Shown: positions 52,675-63,591 of the stretch, piece by piece
Layout of the letters: every line of letters starts with the position of its first letter
Position numbering within the stretch: position 1 is the first letter of the stretch
From: Phanerochaete sordida
Lineage: Eukaryota > Basidiomycota > Agaricomycetes > Polyporales > Phanerochaetaceae
Assembly: GCA_019973155.2 (NCBI GenBank)
Contig: BPQB01000061.1
Coordinates: 1-64,000, forward strand
Direction of reading: 5' to 3'
Length of the DNA: 64,000 bases
Made by a program: the position numbers and the translations under genes
The notes under the pieces: model-generated
Databases searched by the model: none
What the model was told of the DNA's origin: nothing
What the model saw: the letters and a program-made list of their open reading frames with translations, nothing else

Positions 52675-54248
52675 TTACGCGGTGCATCGCGGGTCGACGC
52701 TATGCCAGTAGTTGAACGCCGTGAGGATGCTTTGGTGGTGCGCGAGCGCGGCCAAGAGAACGTGCACGTGAAAGATCTGATGCGACGCGAAGAAGTAGTC
52801 GAACCGCCCGGGAGCAAATCGCTCCGGAATCCTGTTCGCGCTGTAGGGGGGATGGCCACATTAGCCTCGGCGCAAGAGCAACTATGGAGAGACCCCTGAA
52901 CGGCAACTCACTAGAGCAGTGCGCCATTAATGTAGAGCACGGCAGAGGTCAACAACCATCCGAAGCCCATCTCATAGCAGAGCTTGGTGAATCCATGCGT
53001 GACCAGGCCCTGGGTGACGGGGACGATGCCACACAAGCCGAGGCCAATAAAAACCTTCGTCCGCGCGCCCCGATGCGTCGGTTTGCGGTATTCTGGGTTC
53101 AACACGATGTACGCCGCGACTGTAGGAGCTGCGCTCAGTGCCGTCGCGAATAGAACGTGACGGGTCGCATGGAACTCACAGAGCCCAGCGCCTGATATCA
53201 GGGTAAGATAGAGGGTCTGGAAGTGCCTTTCGCAGTAGAACCCGTAGTAGATGCACGGGAAGAACGACCCGACGATGAGGACTGTGGGAGCATGGGCAGG
53301 TCAGCTGTGGTGTTTCGAGAGCGCGAGCGGAAGTTCGCGGGGCCGTTGCCAGAGTTCGGATGCCACCAGACCGCCATTGAAACACCGATCAAGCTGTAAG
53401 AAGGCGCGGAGCCACTCACTTACGATTCCAGTATAGTCAAGGGCATTGCACCGTTCGGCCACCTAGGAGTGCTCCAGGTCACGATCGCAGAGTGGAATGC
53501 AAATGTAGGGGACGCACGCCTTTCGAATGGACACTAAACGTGTGGTAGGAGGCGCTGCAGAAGAGACAGAGCACTGCCGACGCCAAGAATATTGCAAATA
53601 CGATGGCGTCGGCCCAGCTCGTCGTCTCATACTGCGACAGATGCGTCTGGTGATAAGTGGCGAGGAACCAGCAAAACAGCAGTCCGCCAAACAGGTGACT
53701 GTGAATGTTTACTACACGTGCATTATCCAGTCAGTCGAGGCAAGTAGTACGGGCCCGATGCACGCACCTGTCTCGTTATGGAGATCTGTGGACAGGGTAC
53801 GTTCCTGGCTCGTCAGCTATGATTCAGAGGGTTCCCTCGCGGCGGAGTCGTGCGCGGAACGCGGAGGATGAGGCAGCACGCACATCCAAAAACGGAGGCC
53901 GCACAACCTCGAAAACTATTTTGGATCCTATCGCACGACGCCGGTGAGCAGAACTGCACCGAATCGAGCGTGCAATGGAGCCCGTCGTGACCGCGCTCGC
54001 GCATCGCGGACCCACCTTCTATAGCCGGTGAGAATGTACTCGTTGTCCTGCTGCCAAGCGGGGATCTCGTGCCACGATAGCGTCGACGCGTCAGTGCTGG
54101 ACGGGTCGCGCTCTGGCGGGGCGTTGGGCTTGTCGCCGGGGTCGGCGTGGATGCGGCTCTGGAAGTGCTCGAGGGCATGGAGGATCTGGTTGGGCATGTC
54201 CTCGTCGCCGCCTCCTGAGGTAGTCCTGTGTCGCAGATGGTCAGACAT
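52675..54248 (-). CDS. PAQR/adiponectin-receptor family seven-helix membrane protein (IZH/haemolysin III-related)
   Basis: Membrane protein of the PAQR family; fungal members (Izh) influence zinc and sterol homeostasis and may be ceramidase-like hydrolases. Eight exons (54248-54016, 53927-53884, 53785-53768, 53711-53518, 53462-53420, 53281-53180, 53128-52912, 52840-52675) give 338 residues. Diagnostic motifs are in order: EIPAWQQDNEYILTGYRR, LHNETVNIHSHLFGGLL, LCLFCSASYHTFSVHSKGVA with the SxxYH zinc His, ALDYTGIVILIVGSFFPCIY with the Asp, and FASHQIFHVHVLLAALAHH with the HxxxH pair. IPERFAPGRFDYF links the last helices. Together these keep the zinc site. Exon 3 is 18 nt; intron 5 is 138 nt with an internal inverted repeat. 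Confidence 0.92.
53309..53386. repeat. Intronic inverted repeat in the PAQR gene
   Basis: GGTGTTTC at 53309-53316 and GAAACACC at 53379-53386 are perfect complements separated by 62 nt, inside the unusually long 138-nt intron (53282-53419). A stem here would bring donor and branch site closer. Confidence 0.6.
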
Positions 54249-54842
54249 GGCCGCGGTTGGATGGAACGGAGGGATGATGGCGGTGGCAATCCGTTGGGGA
54301 TCCTCGGCGCCGTGTGTGCGCAGCACGGACGCCGCTGATCTTGACTGCCTTTTTCGGCGCGTTCAGTCCGGCGTGTCACGAGACGTGACGCGTTCCCGAT
54401 AAGGGAAGGTAAGTTCGAACCCAAGACTAGCAGGCACACCGCATGGAACGTTCTCCAGCGTTGCTACCCCTCTGCGACAGTCTGATGTTCGACGGCGATA
54501 CATTTGAGACAATATGTTTGGCTTTGGAGGAAGTCGGACGGGCTACTGTAGCCGAATGCGGGGACAGACGTTCATTGAACTTCAAGTATTGGATCCAATC
54601 CAGACGAGTCGAGGGCAGTGTAATACAACAGAGACTTTAGTGAAGCAAATGGGGCATAGAGTAAGCAGAGATATGAGTCCATATCCAGGCAGATTTAGAT
54701 GCTTGAAAAATCGGGCGACGAGGACGGGCTAGCGTTATTGCAATGAGCGCGAGAGTTTCCGATGATGAAGCAGAGCAGATGTAGGGGGCCGCGAGGGATG
54801 GCGCACTAAGCAATGCACACCGAGTATAGCGAGGGGAGACGG
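54249..54842. other. Intergenic spacer
   Basis: 594 bp containing the PAQR promoter and the 3' flank of the next minus-strand gene. No gene seen. Confidence 0.5.
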
Positions 54843-55755
54843 TTATAGCTCATCGAATGTGTCCAGGAAAAAGTTGACGGCAGGGAGCCGGGGAACGCTT
54901 GATTCTCTCCAAGACGCGAAACGGCGCGACGCGGGGGATGGTGACTCGAAAGTGAATGAAGCGTAAATGCGCTTGCGTTCAGGGGTGTCAAACAGCGCAG
55001 GTCCACTCTTGGTGTGCGTGGCTGAGGCTTGGGTATCTGTCTTCTTGTCATCGGTTTCGACCTGCTTTGCATTCACGGCAGCGTCGAACTGAAACATTGC
55101 CAAGTCTAAGCTCAGGGGAAAATAAAGACGTTGCAAAGCTACAACACACCTTAGTAGCCTCTGTCGACTGAGACTTGGTCGAGATTTGAGGAGGGGGACG
55201 GGTATCATAAGCACATGTGAGGTCGGCAAGGGGGAGGACGGTGAATTCGTAGCATTTCGCGTCGATCTCGACTTGCGTGAGTTGGTTGCTCTTCAGGCCG
55301 CTAGACTCGGGCCGTTTCTCCTCTGCCTCCTCCTCCTCGACCTCCTCGACCCTAGGCAGATCTGTGGCCTTGCGTGCCCGAGCGGCCCTCGACGCCTTCT
55401 TCACGCTCCCCACCCGCTTCTCCTTCTCCTTCTTGTCCTTCCTGTCCTTCGCAGCCGGATCAACGGCGAGCTTGCGCTTCTTCGGGGCCGCGCTCTCTGA
55501 CAGAGGCTTCGTGACCGGCACGAGCTTGCTCGCGAGCGCGTTCGTCTTGCGCTTCTTGCCCGAGTGCGCGCCCACCGCCGACGGCGGGAGGCCTGTGAGC
55601 GGGTCGAGGTTCTCCTTGTCGTGCGCCGATGACGCGGTCACACGAGCGTTCGCGCCGCGCGTGCCAAATGGCGTCGCCTTCGGCGGCGGGACCGCCGGCG
55701 CGGGGTCGTCCTTGTAGACGACGAAGCTGGCGACTCGCCGTGGCTGGCTAGGCAT
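54843..55755 (-). CDS. Unrecognised basic protein with KEN box and NLS-like clusters
   Basis: Not recognised. Two exons, 55755-55150 and 55088-54843, give 283 residues. The N-terminus reads RRVASFVVYKDDPAPAVPPP, then a KEN box in context AHDKENLDPLTGLP (KEN at residues 47-49). Two Lys/Arg clusters (GKKRKTNALASK, PKKRKLAV) look like nuclear localisation signals. They are followed by a KDRKDKKEKEKR charged helix and an acidic patch RVEEVEEEEAEEKRPE. A possible folded strand pair is CYEFTVLPLADLTCAYD. The C-terminus carries FDTPERKRIYASF and FESPSP, which look like proline-directed phosphorylation sites. The combination suggests a nuclear, cell-cycle-controlled protein degraded by APC/C, but that is inference. 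An upstream in-frame ATG at 55809 would add 18 residues. Confidence 0.75.
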
Positions 55756-56469
55756 CGTGTCGGTGCGATGTGCGTCTGTGGGTAGGTGTCCAAGAGGCGG
55801 CGTCGGCACAGACGTCGAGCAAGAAAGGGTATCGTCCAGTGGGATCTTATGACGCGGCGGTGCAGAAGACGAACCAGTCGGTTCGAGCGACCCGGCCTAA
55901 ATGAACCCGTGACAGGGCTCGAACTGTGACGCCGACACCCCGCGGCCGTCACGCGTACGTGACGAAACATATCACGTGCTCGCGCCAGAGAAGGAGCTAT
56001 GGATGTGAACTGCGGCAGCGTGGCTCTTGCGAACAAGAAGGGTGTGTGCAGCAGCTGTGTTCTAGTCAAATATCGTAAATTTGGAGGTCCTGTGCTCGAT
56101 TCTTATGGTCGGCGTCCTCAAGCTTTCTACTAGTGGGCGTGTAGTGAGAATGACGTGGGTGACCAGTCTTGCAACGACCAACAATCAACTCGGAAGCAAG
56201 CAGAAGAACCTCCATGTTCATCAGAGCCTATATAATACCTCTACCGTGCCTAGTTCACATTTGCTTCACACGTGGCTACCCGAGATGCTCTGGCGAAACG
56301 ATAGCAACTTCCAAATCGAGCGAGCGGTGCAAACACTTGAGTCTCCGCTCATTTACGCGCCCATATACACACGACGCCACCCTCAAGTGCGCACGTCCAC
56401 CACCACCAACTCCTCTCTTAGTCTTCTCCTTCCTCACTTCTCTCCTCTGTTCTAGACGCAGCAACAGCC
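55756..56469. other. Divergent promoter region
   Basis: 714 bp between the KEN-box gene (minus) and YRA1 (plus). A TATATAAT sequence lies at about 56227 on the plus strand, and a pyrimidine-rich tract runs from about 56385 to 56455 just before the YRA1 start. Confidence 0.5.
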
Positions 56470-57520
56470 ATGTCTACATCTCGCGCAGACAGGTCCAAGA
56501 AGCCCTACAGTGTATGCCCTGCCCACGTCGCACCTCCTGAAGCCTTCGTGCAAGCTCATTGTCCACAATAGCGACCCGCACCCCGACCTCGGCGGTCCGA
56601 CGGCGACTGGGTACACGACAAGGCACCTGGGGCTGCTCCTGCGCGCCAGAACGCACCCGCTGTCGCCAGCACGGGCGGTGCCGCACCGAATACGAAGCTC
56701 CAAGTCTCGAACCTGCACTACGAGGTCACGCCGAGGGACCTCACGGTGAGCCTCGCGCAGACCTCGCTTGCGCTTTACGCTGACCTGCTCCCGCAGCAAG
56801 TGTTCGGTATCATGGGCACGCTCGTCCGGGAGCCACTAATCAGGGTACGATACTCCGAATGCACCGCGTCCGCCTAAGAGACCGATTGCCGACGCGCCTC
56901 CCTTTCGCTGCCCTGCTCACCTGCCCCGCACCGAAGTACGACCGCAGCGGCCGCTCGACGGGCATCGCCATCATCTCGTACGAGACCGCCGCGGAGGCGA
57001 AGCGGGCGCTGGCGCACTACAACGGCAAGCTCTGCAAGGGTGCGTCGCTCGTCCAGTCGCACGACGCTGTCGTGGCGCTTGCAGATCCTGGAGCAAAGCT
57101 GACGCCCAGCGCGACCTCCAGGTCAGCCGATGACAATCGAGTTCGACTCTGGCCCTCCGCCGCGAGCACGCCGTGCCAGTGCCCCCACGTTGATCAACCG
57201 CATCCAGAAGCCGAACCTCCTTGACCGCCTGGGTGGCGACGACTCTCAAATTGAAACCACACGCGCCTCGTATGTCTTTTCGAACACGCCGCTGTCGATG
57301 TCTGAGCTCACGCTTCCGCAGGACAAATGGTGCCGGGCCCGTCCGCACCAAGCGTGGTGATCGCAAGCCTGCCGCCCCACGCGAGAAGAAGGCGCGGGCA
57401 CAGCCCAAGTCCGCTCACGATCTTGACGCAGAGCTCGACGCGTTCATGAAGGACGACTCGGTTCCTGCCGCCGCCGCGGAAGCGGCTGTCTTGGCCGGCG
57501 AGGACGTCGAGATGAAGTGA
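56470..57520 (+). CDS. YRA1: mRNA export adaptor YRA1/ALYREF
   Basis: TREX component that binds spliced mRNA and hands it to the export receptor Mex67/NXF1. Six exons, 56470-56511, 56572-56745, 56797-56844, 56937-57039, 57122-57269 and 57322-57520, give 237 residues. The N-terminus is Arg/Pro-rich and holds the conserved RRSDGDWVHDKAPG. The RRM is complete: KLQVSNLHYEVTPRDL (RNP2), FGIMGTLVREPLIRYD, RSTGIAIISYETAAEAKRAL (RNP1) and PMTIEFDSG. A basic linker precedes the conserved C-terminal helix HDLDAELDAFMKD, the UAP56/Sub2-binding box. Yeast YRA1 autoregulates through a single long intron; here introns are five and all short (52-92 nt). Confidence 0.95.
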
Positions 57521-57810
57521 AGTATAGGCGAGGGGCGATGCGTGGTGCAAAACGGACTCCATTTTTTGTGCATGCCGACTCGACTTGTATTTGCGACTTC
57601 TCCTCTCTTTTGCTGTTGACTGGTCTTATGATACTCCTGCTTAGTGACTCTCAAATCGATAGCCCTGACTTGGGCTTTTTGGAACACACGGGGTGAAGAA
57701 TTTGTCATGTGCCGAGTACCTGAGAGCGGTCTAGTGGTGGAAAGTGTATGTGTGCGTCCTGCTTTCATAATTCCTTGATTTTGGTTACAACCGTAGGCTT
57801 ACAGAATCTT

Positions 57811-58558
57811 TCACACTTCATGCTGATTTACATCGACTTTATCCCGGACTCTCAAGAGCGCCCTTCCTCTGGACCATGATTGGGATCCTTGGGACGTGAT
57901 CTGTAGCCCTCCGCATAGTTTCCGGCCTAGTGTCCCGTCTTCAATGTCCATCCCCGACAATAACAAAGACGCTCACCTTCGTGTAATGCGACCCATCCTC
58001 GTTCCTCCTCTGCGGCGCGGGCTGCTGGATGTTATTCGGCTTCTCGGGGACTTTGCCATCGGGGTCCACGCCGCGGCCCTAGAAACCTTCTCAACGACCC
58101 CAGCCATTTCCCTGGCACACAAAAAGACGACGTACCGCGACCGCACTCATGACGCCCCCCACGACACCCTCACTCCCGCGGTTGTCGTTGTTCCCGGGCA
58201 GCGGTACGCGCGGGGCGCTCTCGCGCGTCGGCTCGACGCCGCCGCGGCCTGTGGTCACGAGGCGTGGGGCGTCGGGCGAGTGGTCGCCGACCTGATCCCC
58301 GTGGCGGTGGATCCCTGGGCGTGTATGCGTCAGCATGGGGCCGCGCACGCGCGCGAAGAGGGGAACGCACACGTTTGGTCGTCCCTGCGGTGCGCGGCGA
58401 ACTGCGCGTAGTAGAACGTGCCCAGAGCCCCTACGAAGAAGGCCGTGCCCAGGGCCATCGTCTGGCGGTGTCGGCGTGGGGACGGACACACAACCAGGCG
58501 AGGGACTTACCACGAGCGTTCCGCCTGTCTTTGGTGTCGGGGCTGGGCCTGTCGCCAT
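57811..58558 (-). CDS. Tandem small membrane protein, copy A (unrecognised family)
   Basis: Family not recognised. Five exons, 58558-58511, 58461-58371, 58314-58136, 58078-57977 and 57900-57811, give 169 residues; the last exon is tentative. It starts MATGPAPTPKTGGTLV, then one hydrophobic helix (MALGTAFFVGALGTFYYAQF) and RRDDQTWIHRHGDQ. Later it has RVPLPGNNDNRGSEGVVGGV and AGRGVDPDGKVPEKPNNI and ends exon 4 with SHYTK. It aligns along its whole length with copy B, sharing the same intron positions, phases and even exon lengths (91 and 179 nt). Short basic N-terminus plus one helix would suit a mitochondrial inner-membrane or ER protein. The tail after YTK differs from copy B. Confidence 0.72.
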
Positions 58559-59134
58559 CGCTGCAGATGATGTTCGACTTCAAGAGACTGCTGTACGGCG
58601 CTGTGGACGAAGAAAAGGTGAAAGTCGAGAGCAAAGAGCGTGTTCATTATGCCTGCTCTATGACCTATATGCGAGGAGCGAAGGTGCGATGACGACCCTT
58701 CTCCTTGCGCTCGATCGCGCCCCCCGCCATCCTAGGAAGCGAGAAACGTACGCGCGTGTTGCCTATTTCAGCTTATCCGTTATTGCGCAAAAAAGGATAC
58801 GATTGGCGGGAGTATATCATACTAGCAGGATACCTGTGCCTACGGCACAGCTTCCTCTAGCTACAGCGACGCTGCGAGAGTGCCCAGCAGTTCGCCTGCT
58901 TGAGACTCGCCATATCCGTGGTTGAAACACTGCGAGTAGTCGATGCTCAAGCCACAGTCAGCACGCTTCCTTAGCCTATAGAGAGCAGAAATTCACCATA
59001 TAAGGCAATTTGCCTTTCATGGTAATTCGGGCCTTACGGTATTGTATATATTGATTATCTCGTCTGACAGTGCTCATGTATTTATTATAGGGTACGAGAG
59101 ATGTGAACTAGACGAAGACGATTGAGCAAGAGAG
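58559..59134. other. Spacer between paralogues A and B
   Basis: 576 bp, AT-rich from about 58930 to 59110, carrying the promoter of copy A and the terminator of copy B. No gene. Confidence 0.5.
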
Positions 59135-59954
59135 TCAGGCGACTTGGATATCCTTCTCCAGGGCCTCAGTGATCTTGTCCTGGATAGGGAGCGAGAGTAG
59201 GTCTGCAAGCCCGGACTCTTGGGCAGCCTCCGCCACTGTCTCGGACACGGTCTTGACCCTGGTTTCCGTCACAGTCTCTTCGACGCGAACCTTGGGAGTG
59301 CGATGCTCTGCGTTCCAAGCTTTCACGTCGAAGGGAAGGTTCTGCGCACTGAAGGTGAGGGACAGCTGAATTCAGAGCCGAAGTGAATCTGACCTTGGTG
59401 TAGAAGTGCGAGTGAGCGGCGTTCGTGCGCTGCTGGGGCGGCACCTTGATGTTCGTCGGGTTCTTGGGCTCAAGGCCGTTCGGATGGAAGCCACGTCCCT
59501 GCAAGCAGTCAGTTGGGGCTCTCCATCGTCTTCAACTACGGCGAACATACCGCAACGACCGACATCACCCGACCGACGACACCTGAGCTGCCGCGGTTGT
59601 CGTCGTTGTCCGGGAGCGGAATAAGGGCAGGCCCGCGAGCGGGTTCGACGTAGTTGCTGGTGAGCACCAGACGATCGCCCACGATAGGGTGCATAGGGTT
59701 ACCAGGCTGCTGTCCATGGCGCGTGATCCCTAGGGGAGTGTGTCAATGCATGGCGGCGGAGAGGCTAAGGTTGAGCTTACAAGTCTGATCGTCCTTGTTA
59801 TGAGCCCAGAAACGGGAGTAGTAGAACGATCCCATGATACCAGCGAAGAATGCCATGCTGACACCCATCGCCTGCGGAAGGTGTGAGCAGCGGACAACAT
59901 GGGTAGTGTGCAAGCGCGTACCCCGAAGTTGCCACCAGTCTTGACGAACGACAT
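59135..59954 (-). CDS. Tandem small membrane protein, copy B (unrecognised family)
   Basis: Same unrecognised family as its neighbours. Five exons, 59954-59922, 59871-59781, 59729-59551, 59498-59394 and 59341-59135, give 204 residues in frame. It starts MSFVKTGGNFG, then one membrane helix (MGVSMAFFAGIMGSFYYSRF) and AHNKDDQTWITRHGQQ. The middle has VGDRLVLTSNYVEPARGPAL, PLPDNDDNRGSSGVVGRVMS and GRGFHPNGLEPKNPTNI, then HSHFYTK. Unlike copy A it ends in an acidic amphipathic tail (VEETVTETRVKTVSETVAEA, QDKITEALEKDIQ) that looks like a coiled or amphipathic helix. Localisation and function unknown. Confidence 0.82.
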
Positions 59955-60475
59955 ATTGTCTAGACCAGCTAAGACGAGTTGTAAAGAGAAGTAAAGAGTT
60001 GTGGGATAGGCTGTGTGCGAAGTAAGAAGAGAGATGGTTTTACGATCGTTTGCGGAGGCGAGCCGTTCTTATAGGACCAGCCTCGACACTGGGCTGACGT
60101 CTATGCCAGCCAGCCTCAGGCAGCCTTCGAATCGTAGCTCGCGTCGCGATCGCGCTGCCGCGTGAAGTGTTGACGTCACTTTGCGCTGTCCCGAGTACCG
60201 CACGCATACCGACACCCGCCCGTTTCGACCATCCGCGTCGGTCAGCCGCTTCCATCCGGCGGGACATGGCTACATCCCGCGACCCACCAGTCGTGGGTGT
60301 GGCACCTGCACCACCATAGGATAGAGGTCCGCTAGCAGCAGCTGAGGACCTCACGCCTAGCAAGAATTCCTGAGCACGACGTATTTCTGCGAATTTCACG
60401 AGCGATACCGGTACTAGTACATTGACTTGCGCTGCCTCGGCAGTACTTCCTATCCAGCTGATATTCTGCGTACGC
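59955..60475. other. Spacer between paralogues B and C
   Basis: 521 bp, promoter of copy B. A 161-codon minus-strand frame overlaps here but starts inside copy C's last exon region and has no family character. Confidence 0.5.
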
Positions 60476-60850
60476 CTATACACCCTGCGGCTTCGAAGTC
60501 GTGTCTTGCGCGATGTCGGTGTCATGGACGGTGCCCGCCACGCGGGGCGTGCCCAAGCCTGACGCAGTGGGCTGCCTGTGACCCCTGTGGAAATCTGTAG
60601 CGGCGTCAGCCTCGCGGTTCCCGTGGGGCGGATGCTACTTACACGTCGGCTCGTCCATCATCCGCCGATACTTCTCGCGCGCGTAGATGAAGTACGCGGC
60701 GTACAATCCTGTCGCAGCCGCCGTCCCAATGAGCAGCGACTGCCGCCCCGCCGGTCAGCTTGGTGCTTGTATCCGCGCGGATCGTAGGATTCGCGCACGT
60801 ACCCTGAAGTCGCCGCCCGTCTGCGGAAGTCGCCCGGGGCCTGTGCTCAT
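60476..60850 (-). CDS. Tandem small membrane protein, copy C (short paralogue)
   Basis: Third member of the tandem set, shortest at 87 residues. Three exons, 60850-60803, 60739-60643 and 60594-60476, keep frame. It starts MSTGPGRLPQTGGDFR, with the same TGG plus F element and the same phase-0 intron immediately after it. Exon 2 (97 nt versus 91 in copies A and B) encodes one helix (LLIGTAAATGLYAAYFIYA) and EKYRRMMDEPTYFHR, ending in the same phase-1 intron. The third exon is terminal and short, lacking the NDNRGS and YTK regions of the other two. It is either an ancestral short form or a truncated duplicate that remains open. Confidence 0.75.
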
Positions 60851-61323
60851 GCTGCTTGCTGCTGAGTGTGCGGTGTGGTGGTGGGTGGGAGAAAGAGGGG
60901 TAGGTCCCGCAAGAGATGCACACGGGTGTTGGTGGGCGAGCCTCGTGACGTCGCCCGGGAGTCGCGCAGTGCCTCCGCGCCTCGGCTCTCGTTGATGCGT
61001 TAGGGGTGGTTAGCAGTTATGGATCGATCTCACTGGTGACCACAGCTGACGTCAATCCCGGGTCGCAAGACCACAATTCAACATGGACCGGCCGAGGTAA
61101 CACGCCACACTCAGACGCCACAGCAGCCATGCCGCCATATACGGCAGCTGATTTCGTTCATGCCGTAGGTTGTTATGAATCCATGGAAATAGATGTATCT
61201 AATACAATACAGTGTCCTGAAAGTGTGGTGCTTTGTGAGTGGGTAACTGACTCATAAGATGGTTTTATTCACCTGGCATGTATGTGATCGTAACACTGGG
61301 TATCATGGGGTCCGGAGATATCG
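60851..61323. other. Spacer upstream of copy C
   Basis: 473 bp between copy C's start and the 3' end of RMD1, which is also on the minus strand. No gene seen. Confidence 0.5.
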
Positions 61324-63253
61324 TTACTTCCTGGATAGCGCCAGCTGTTGGAGGAACGCAAGGGCTTGATCGCCTGTCATGTTCGCCACGGCAGCAGCAT
61401 CGGGAATAAGCATTTTCTCGCCTGAGCTCGTCGCATGCACGACTAATCGAGCGATTACCTCGCCGACTTCGACGAGACAGGCAGCAACGATGAGCCTGTG
61501 CAGACTAAATAAGCGCGAAGGCAGACATCAACTGAGCCGAACCCACCAGATGATGATCCATGTGATACGATCCATGGCGTTGGTGTTCAGGTGGTCATGA
61601 ATTGCGCCCAACTGTGAGGATACTTAGTACGACTATTGAGAGGGTGCGATGGTGCCACGTACCAAATCTTCCGCCACTGCCAGCTTTTCATTCAACACAC
61701 CAACCCTGACACCTGCGGCGCATATCTCAGTTTGCATTCTGGGGGCATCAGGGGTTGGACTAACCGATCTCCATGTAGTCCCTGACAGCGTCATACAGCG
61801 CTCTCAGATTAGCCTGCCCCTCCTCCCAGAACAAATCGGGGATATCGAGCACGTTGCTGACGAGGTTAATGTCCCGCCGCAGCTTGAACAGTCGTCCGGT
61901 CAGCTTAAGTGCGTCCGTGCGGGAGACAGGGAGAGTGCCAGTCGTAGCAAGGTGGGTAGGAATGGACGTCGTCTGCGGCGAAGACAGGACGGCGTCTGTT
62001 ACAGTTTCATATCGAGCAAGAAGTGTGGACTGCGCGAGTGCATGGGAGACAGACAGTGTGCGGAGGGCAGAATGGGACTTGAAAGCTGGACGCGGTCAGC
62101 TCAAGGCGCAGTAAGACGACGTATCATTGGCTTACTGAAGAAGTCGTTGTAGATGCGTGGGTAGGCTATGAACGGCTTATACTGAGATAGAAGTTAGTAG
62201 AGGCTCGCGCAGCTGCATACAGGACATACCTCATAATGACACTCCTCAATCTCCCATCGAGCTTCAGGTAGTGGCTTCTGCATAATCTCTGCGGATTCCA
62301 CGTCTTCGAGGATACTCCGCTCCTGCGCTTCAGCGAGACCGAAGAAGACGACGACGCCATACGCGAAGAAGACGGCCTCCGCGAAGGTTTCGGGATCTGG
62401 ATGCGGCGAACGTCTTGAGGGCATGGGTACGCTCGGCGACACAGGCGAGCGAATCCGCGGCGTGTCGACCTCGGGCTCTGGCTCACTCATAGCTCCTGTT
62501 GCAGGAGGTGAAGTCGCTATGTAGCCGTTCATTTCCGCGGTATCGATCGAAGGTGTCGGTGCCGAAAAGTAGCCAGCCTCTTCTGCAGTCTCTTCGGTCT
62601 CTGAGACGACCGTGAGGAGCGCATCCTCGACTTCAGTCGTAGGATTCTCTGCCGCCTGTGGGGGAGCGGAAGAGCGAATGTTGATACCGGGACCGTACCC
62701 AGGGAGAAGAGGGTGGAAGTACGTCTGCAGATGCGCAAATGGGTTCAGGGAGATCCGGGCACCTCAGACAGAAGAACATACGCACGACGTACATCGCCTC
62801 ATCAAACACCCTCGGCTGCGCGTTGTGCTCGCGCTTCAGGAAGCTTGCAAGCAGCTTCATCTTGAAGCCTTCCGCGACGCAGTACGCCGTCATGCGCTTA
62901 TAGCCCGCCTTTTCGCGCTCCACCTTGCTCATACGCTCGCCCTCGCTCTTGATGTCGCGCACGCCGCGGTCGGTCTCGTACCCGTGCTGCAGCTCCTCAT
63001 CATCGTCCGCGAGCAGTGGCTTCGTCTGCGGCGCAGACGGGAGGAGCACGAGCTTTTGCGTCGTCTTGGACGTGCGCTGGGCCTTCGGCGCACCTGTGAC
63101 GGGGTTGATTGCTCCTGCACGCGGGAGGCCTCCCGAGAACGAAGGTCGTCGCGCTGGTACATTGCGGGACGAAGGGGTACCTGTGAGTGGTCGCTTCGGA
63201 CGTAAACGTGGAAGAGGCGTGGTCGATGTGCGGCTGGGCGTAGGTCTTGACAT
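61324..63253 (-). CDS. RMD1: RMD1/RMND1 family (DUF155) protein, probably mitochondrial or vacuolar membrane
   Basis: Members (yeast Rmd1, Rmd8, Yor228c relatives; human RMND1) are tail-anchored-like inner-membrane or cytosolic proteins needed for mitochondrial translation or sporulation. Seven exons (63253-62786, 62724-62230, 62181-62136, 62085-61765, 61712-61663, 61611-61547, 61495-61324) give 538 residues. The Pro/Arg-rich N-terminus is disordered. The DUF155 domain runs from KRMTAYCVAEGFKMKLLASF through FAEAVFFAYGVVVFFGLAEA, RWEIEECHYE, NDFFTFKSHSALRTLSVSHA, LAQSTLLARYE, LFKLRRDINLVSNVLDIPDL with FWEE, to RVGVLNEKLAVAEDLLGAIH. The C-terminal membrane helix reads WIIIWLIVAACLVEVGEVIA. A roughly 130-residue low-complexity insert splits the domain, as in fungal Rmd1. 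Confidence 0.93.
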
Positions 63254-63591
63254 CTTGAGGAATTGTTCGAGGCTTGATATCAGAGCTCTGCTTGGCCACG
63301 CTCCCGACAAGTGGCAGCTACGGAGGTCTCTAAGAAAATTGAGAGATGTCGAGAAACTGGCTGAAGTGGTTCAAGGTTGCCCAAGCGGAGGTTGGGTCCG
63401 GCATCTCAGAGGTGCGATTTGATTGGCCACTGTTCTCACCGTGAGACGTCATACCGAATTGCGCCTCCGGACTGCGTATCGTCGATTTCCCAATATCAAT
63501 GTCAATTGCCGGCCTCTACGACGCGACAGATTATGTACATGATATTCTACTCTCTGGTGCTGATCTTCAAAGCCACCAAGCCTGGAGAAAT
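63254..63591. other. Spacer at right side
   Basis: 338 bp between the RMD1 start and the 3' end of the edge gene, both on the minus strand. No gene seen. Confidence 0.5.

Noticed and set aside
54405..54425. Sequence resembling a tRNA B-box (TTCGAACCC region)
   Set aside because: No matching A-box at the right distance and no cloverleaf could be drawn.
60040..60525. 161-codon minus-strand frame between tandem copies B and C
   Set aside because: It begins inside the last exon of copy C in another frame and shows no membrane helix or family motif.
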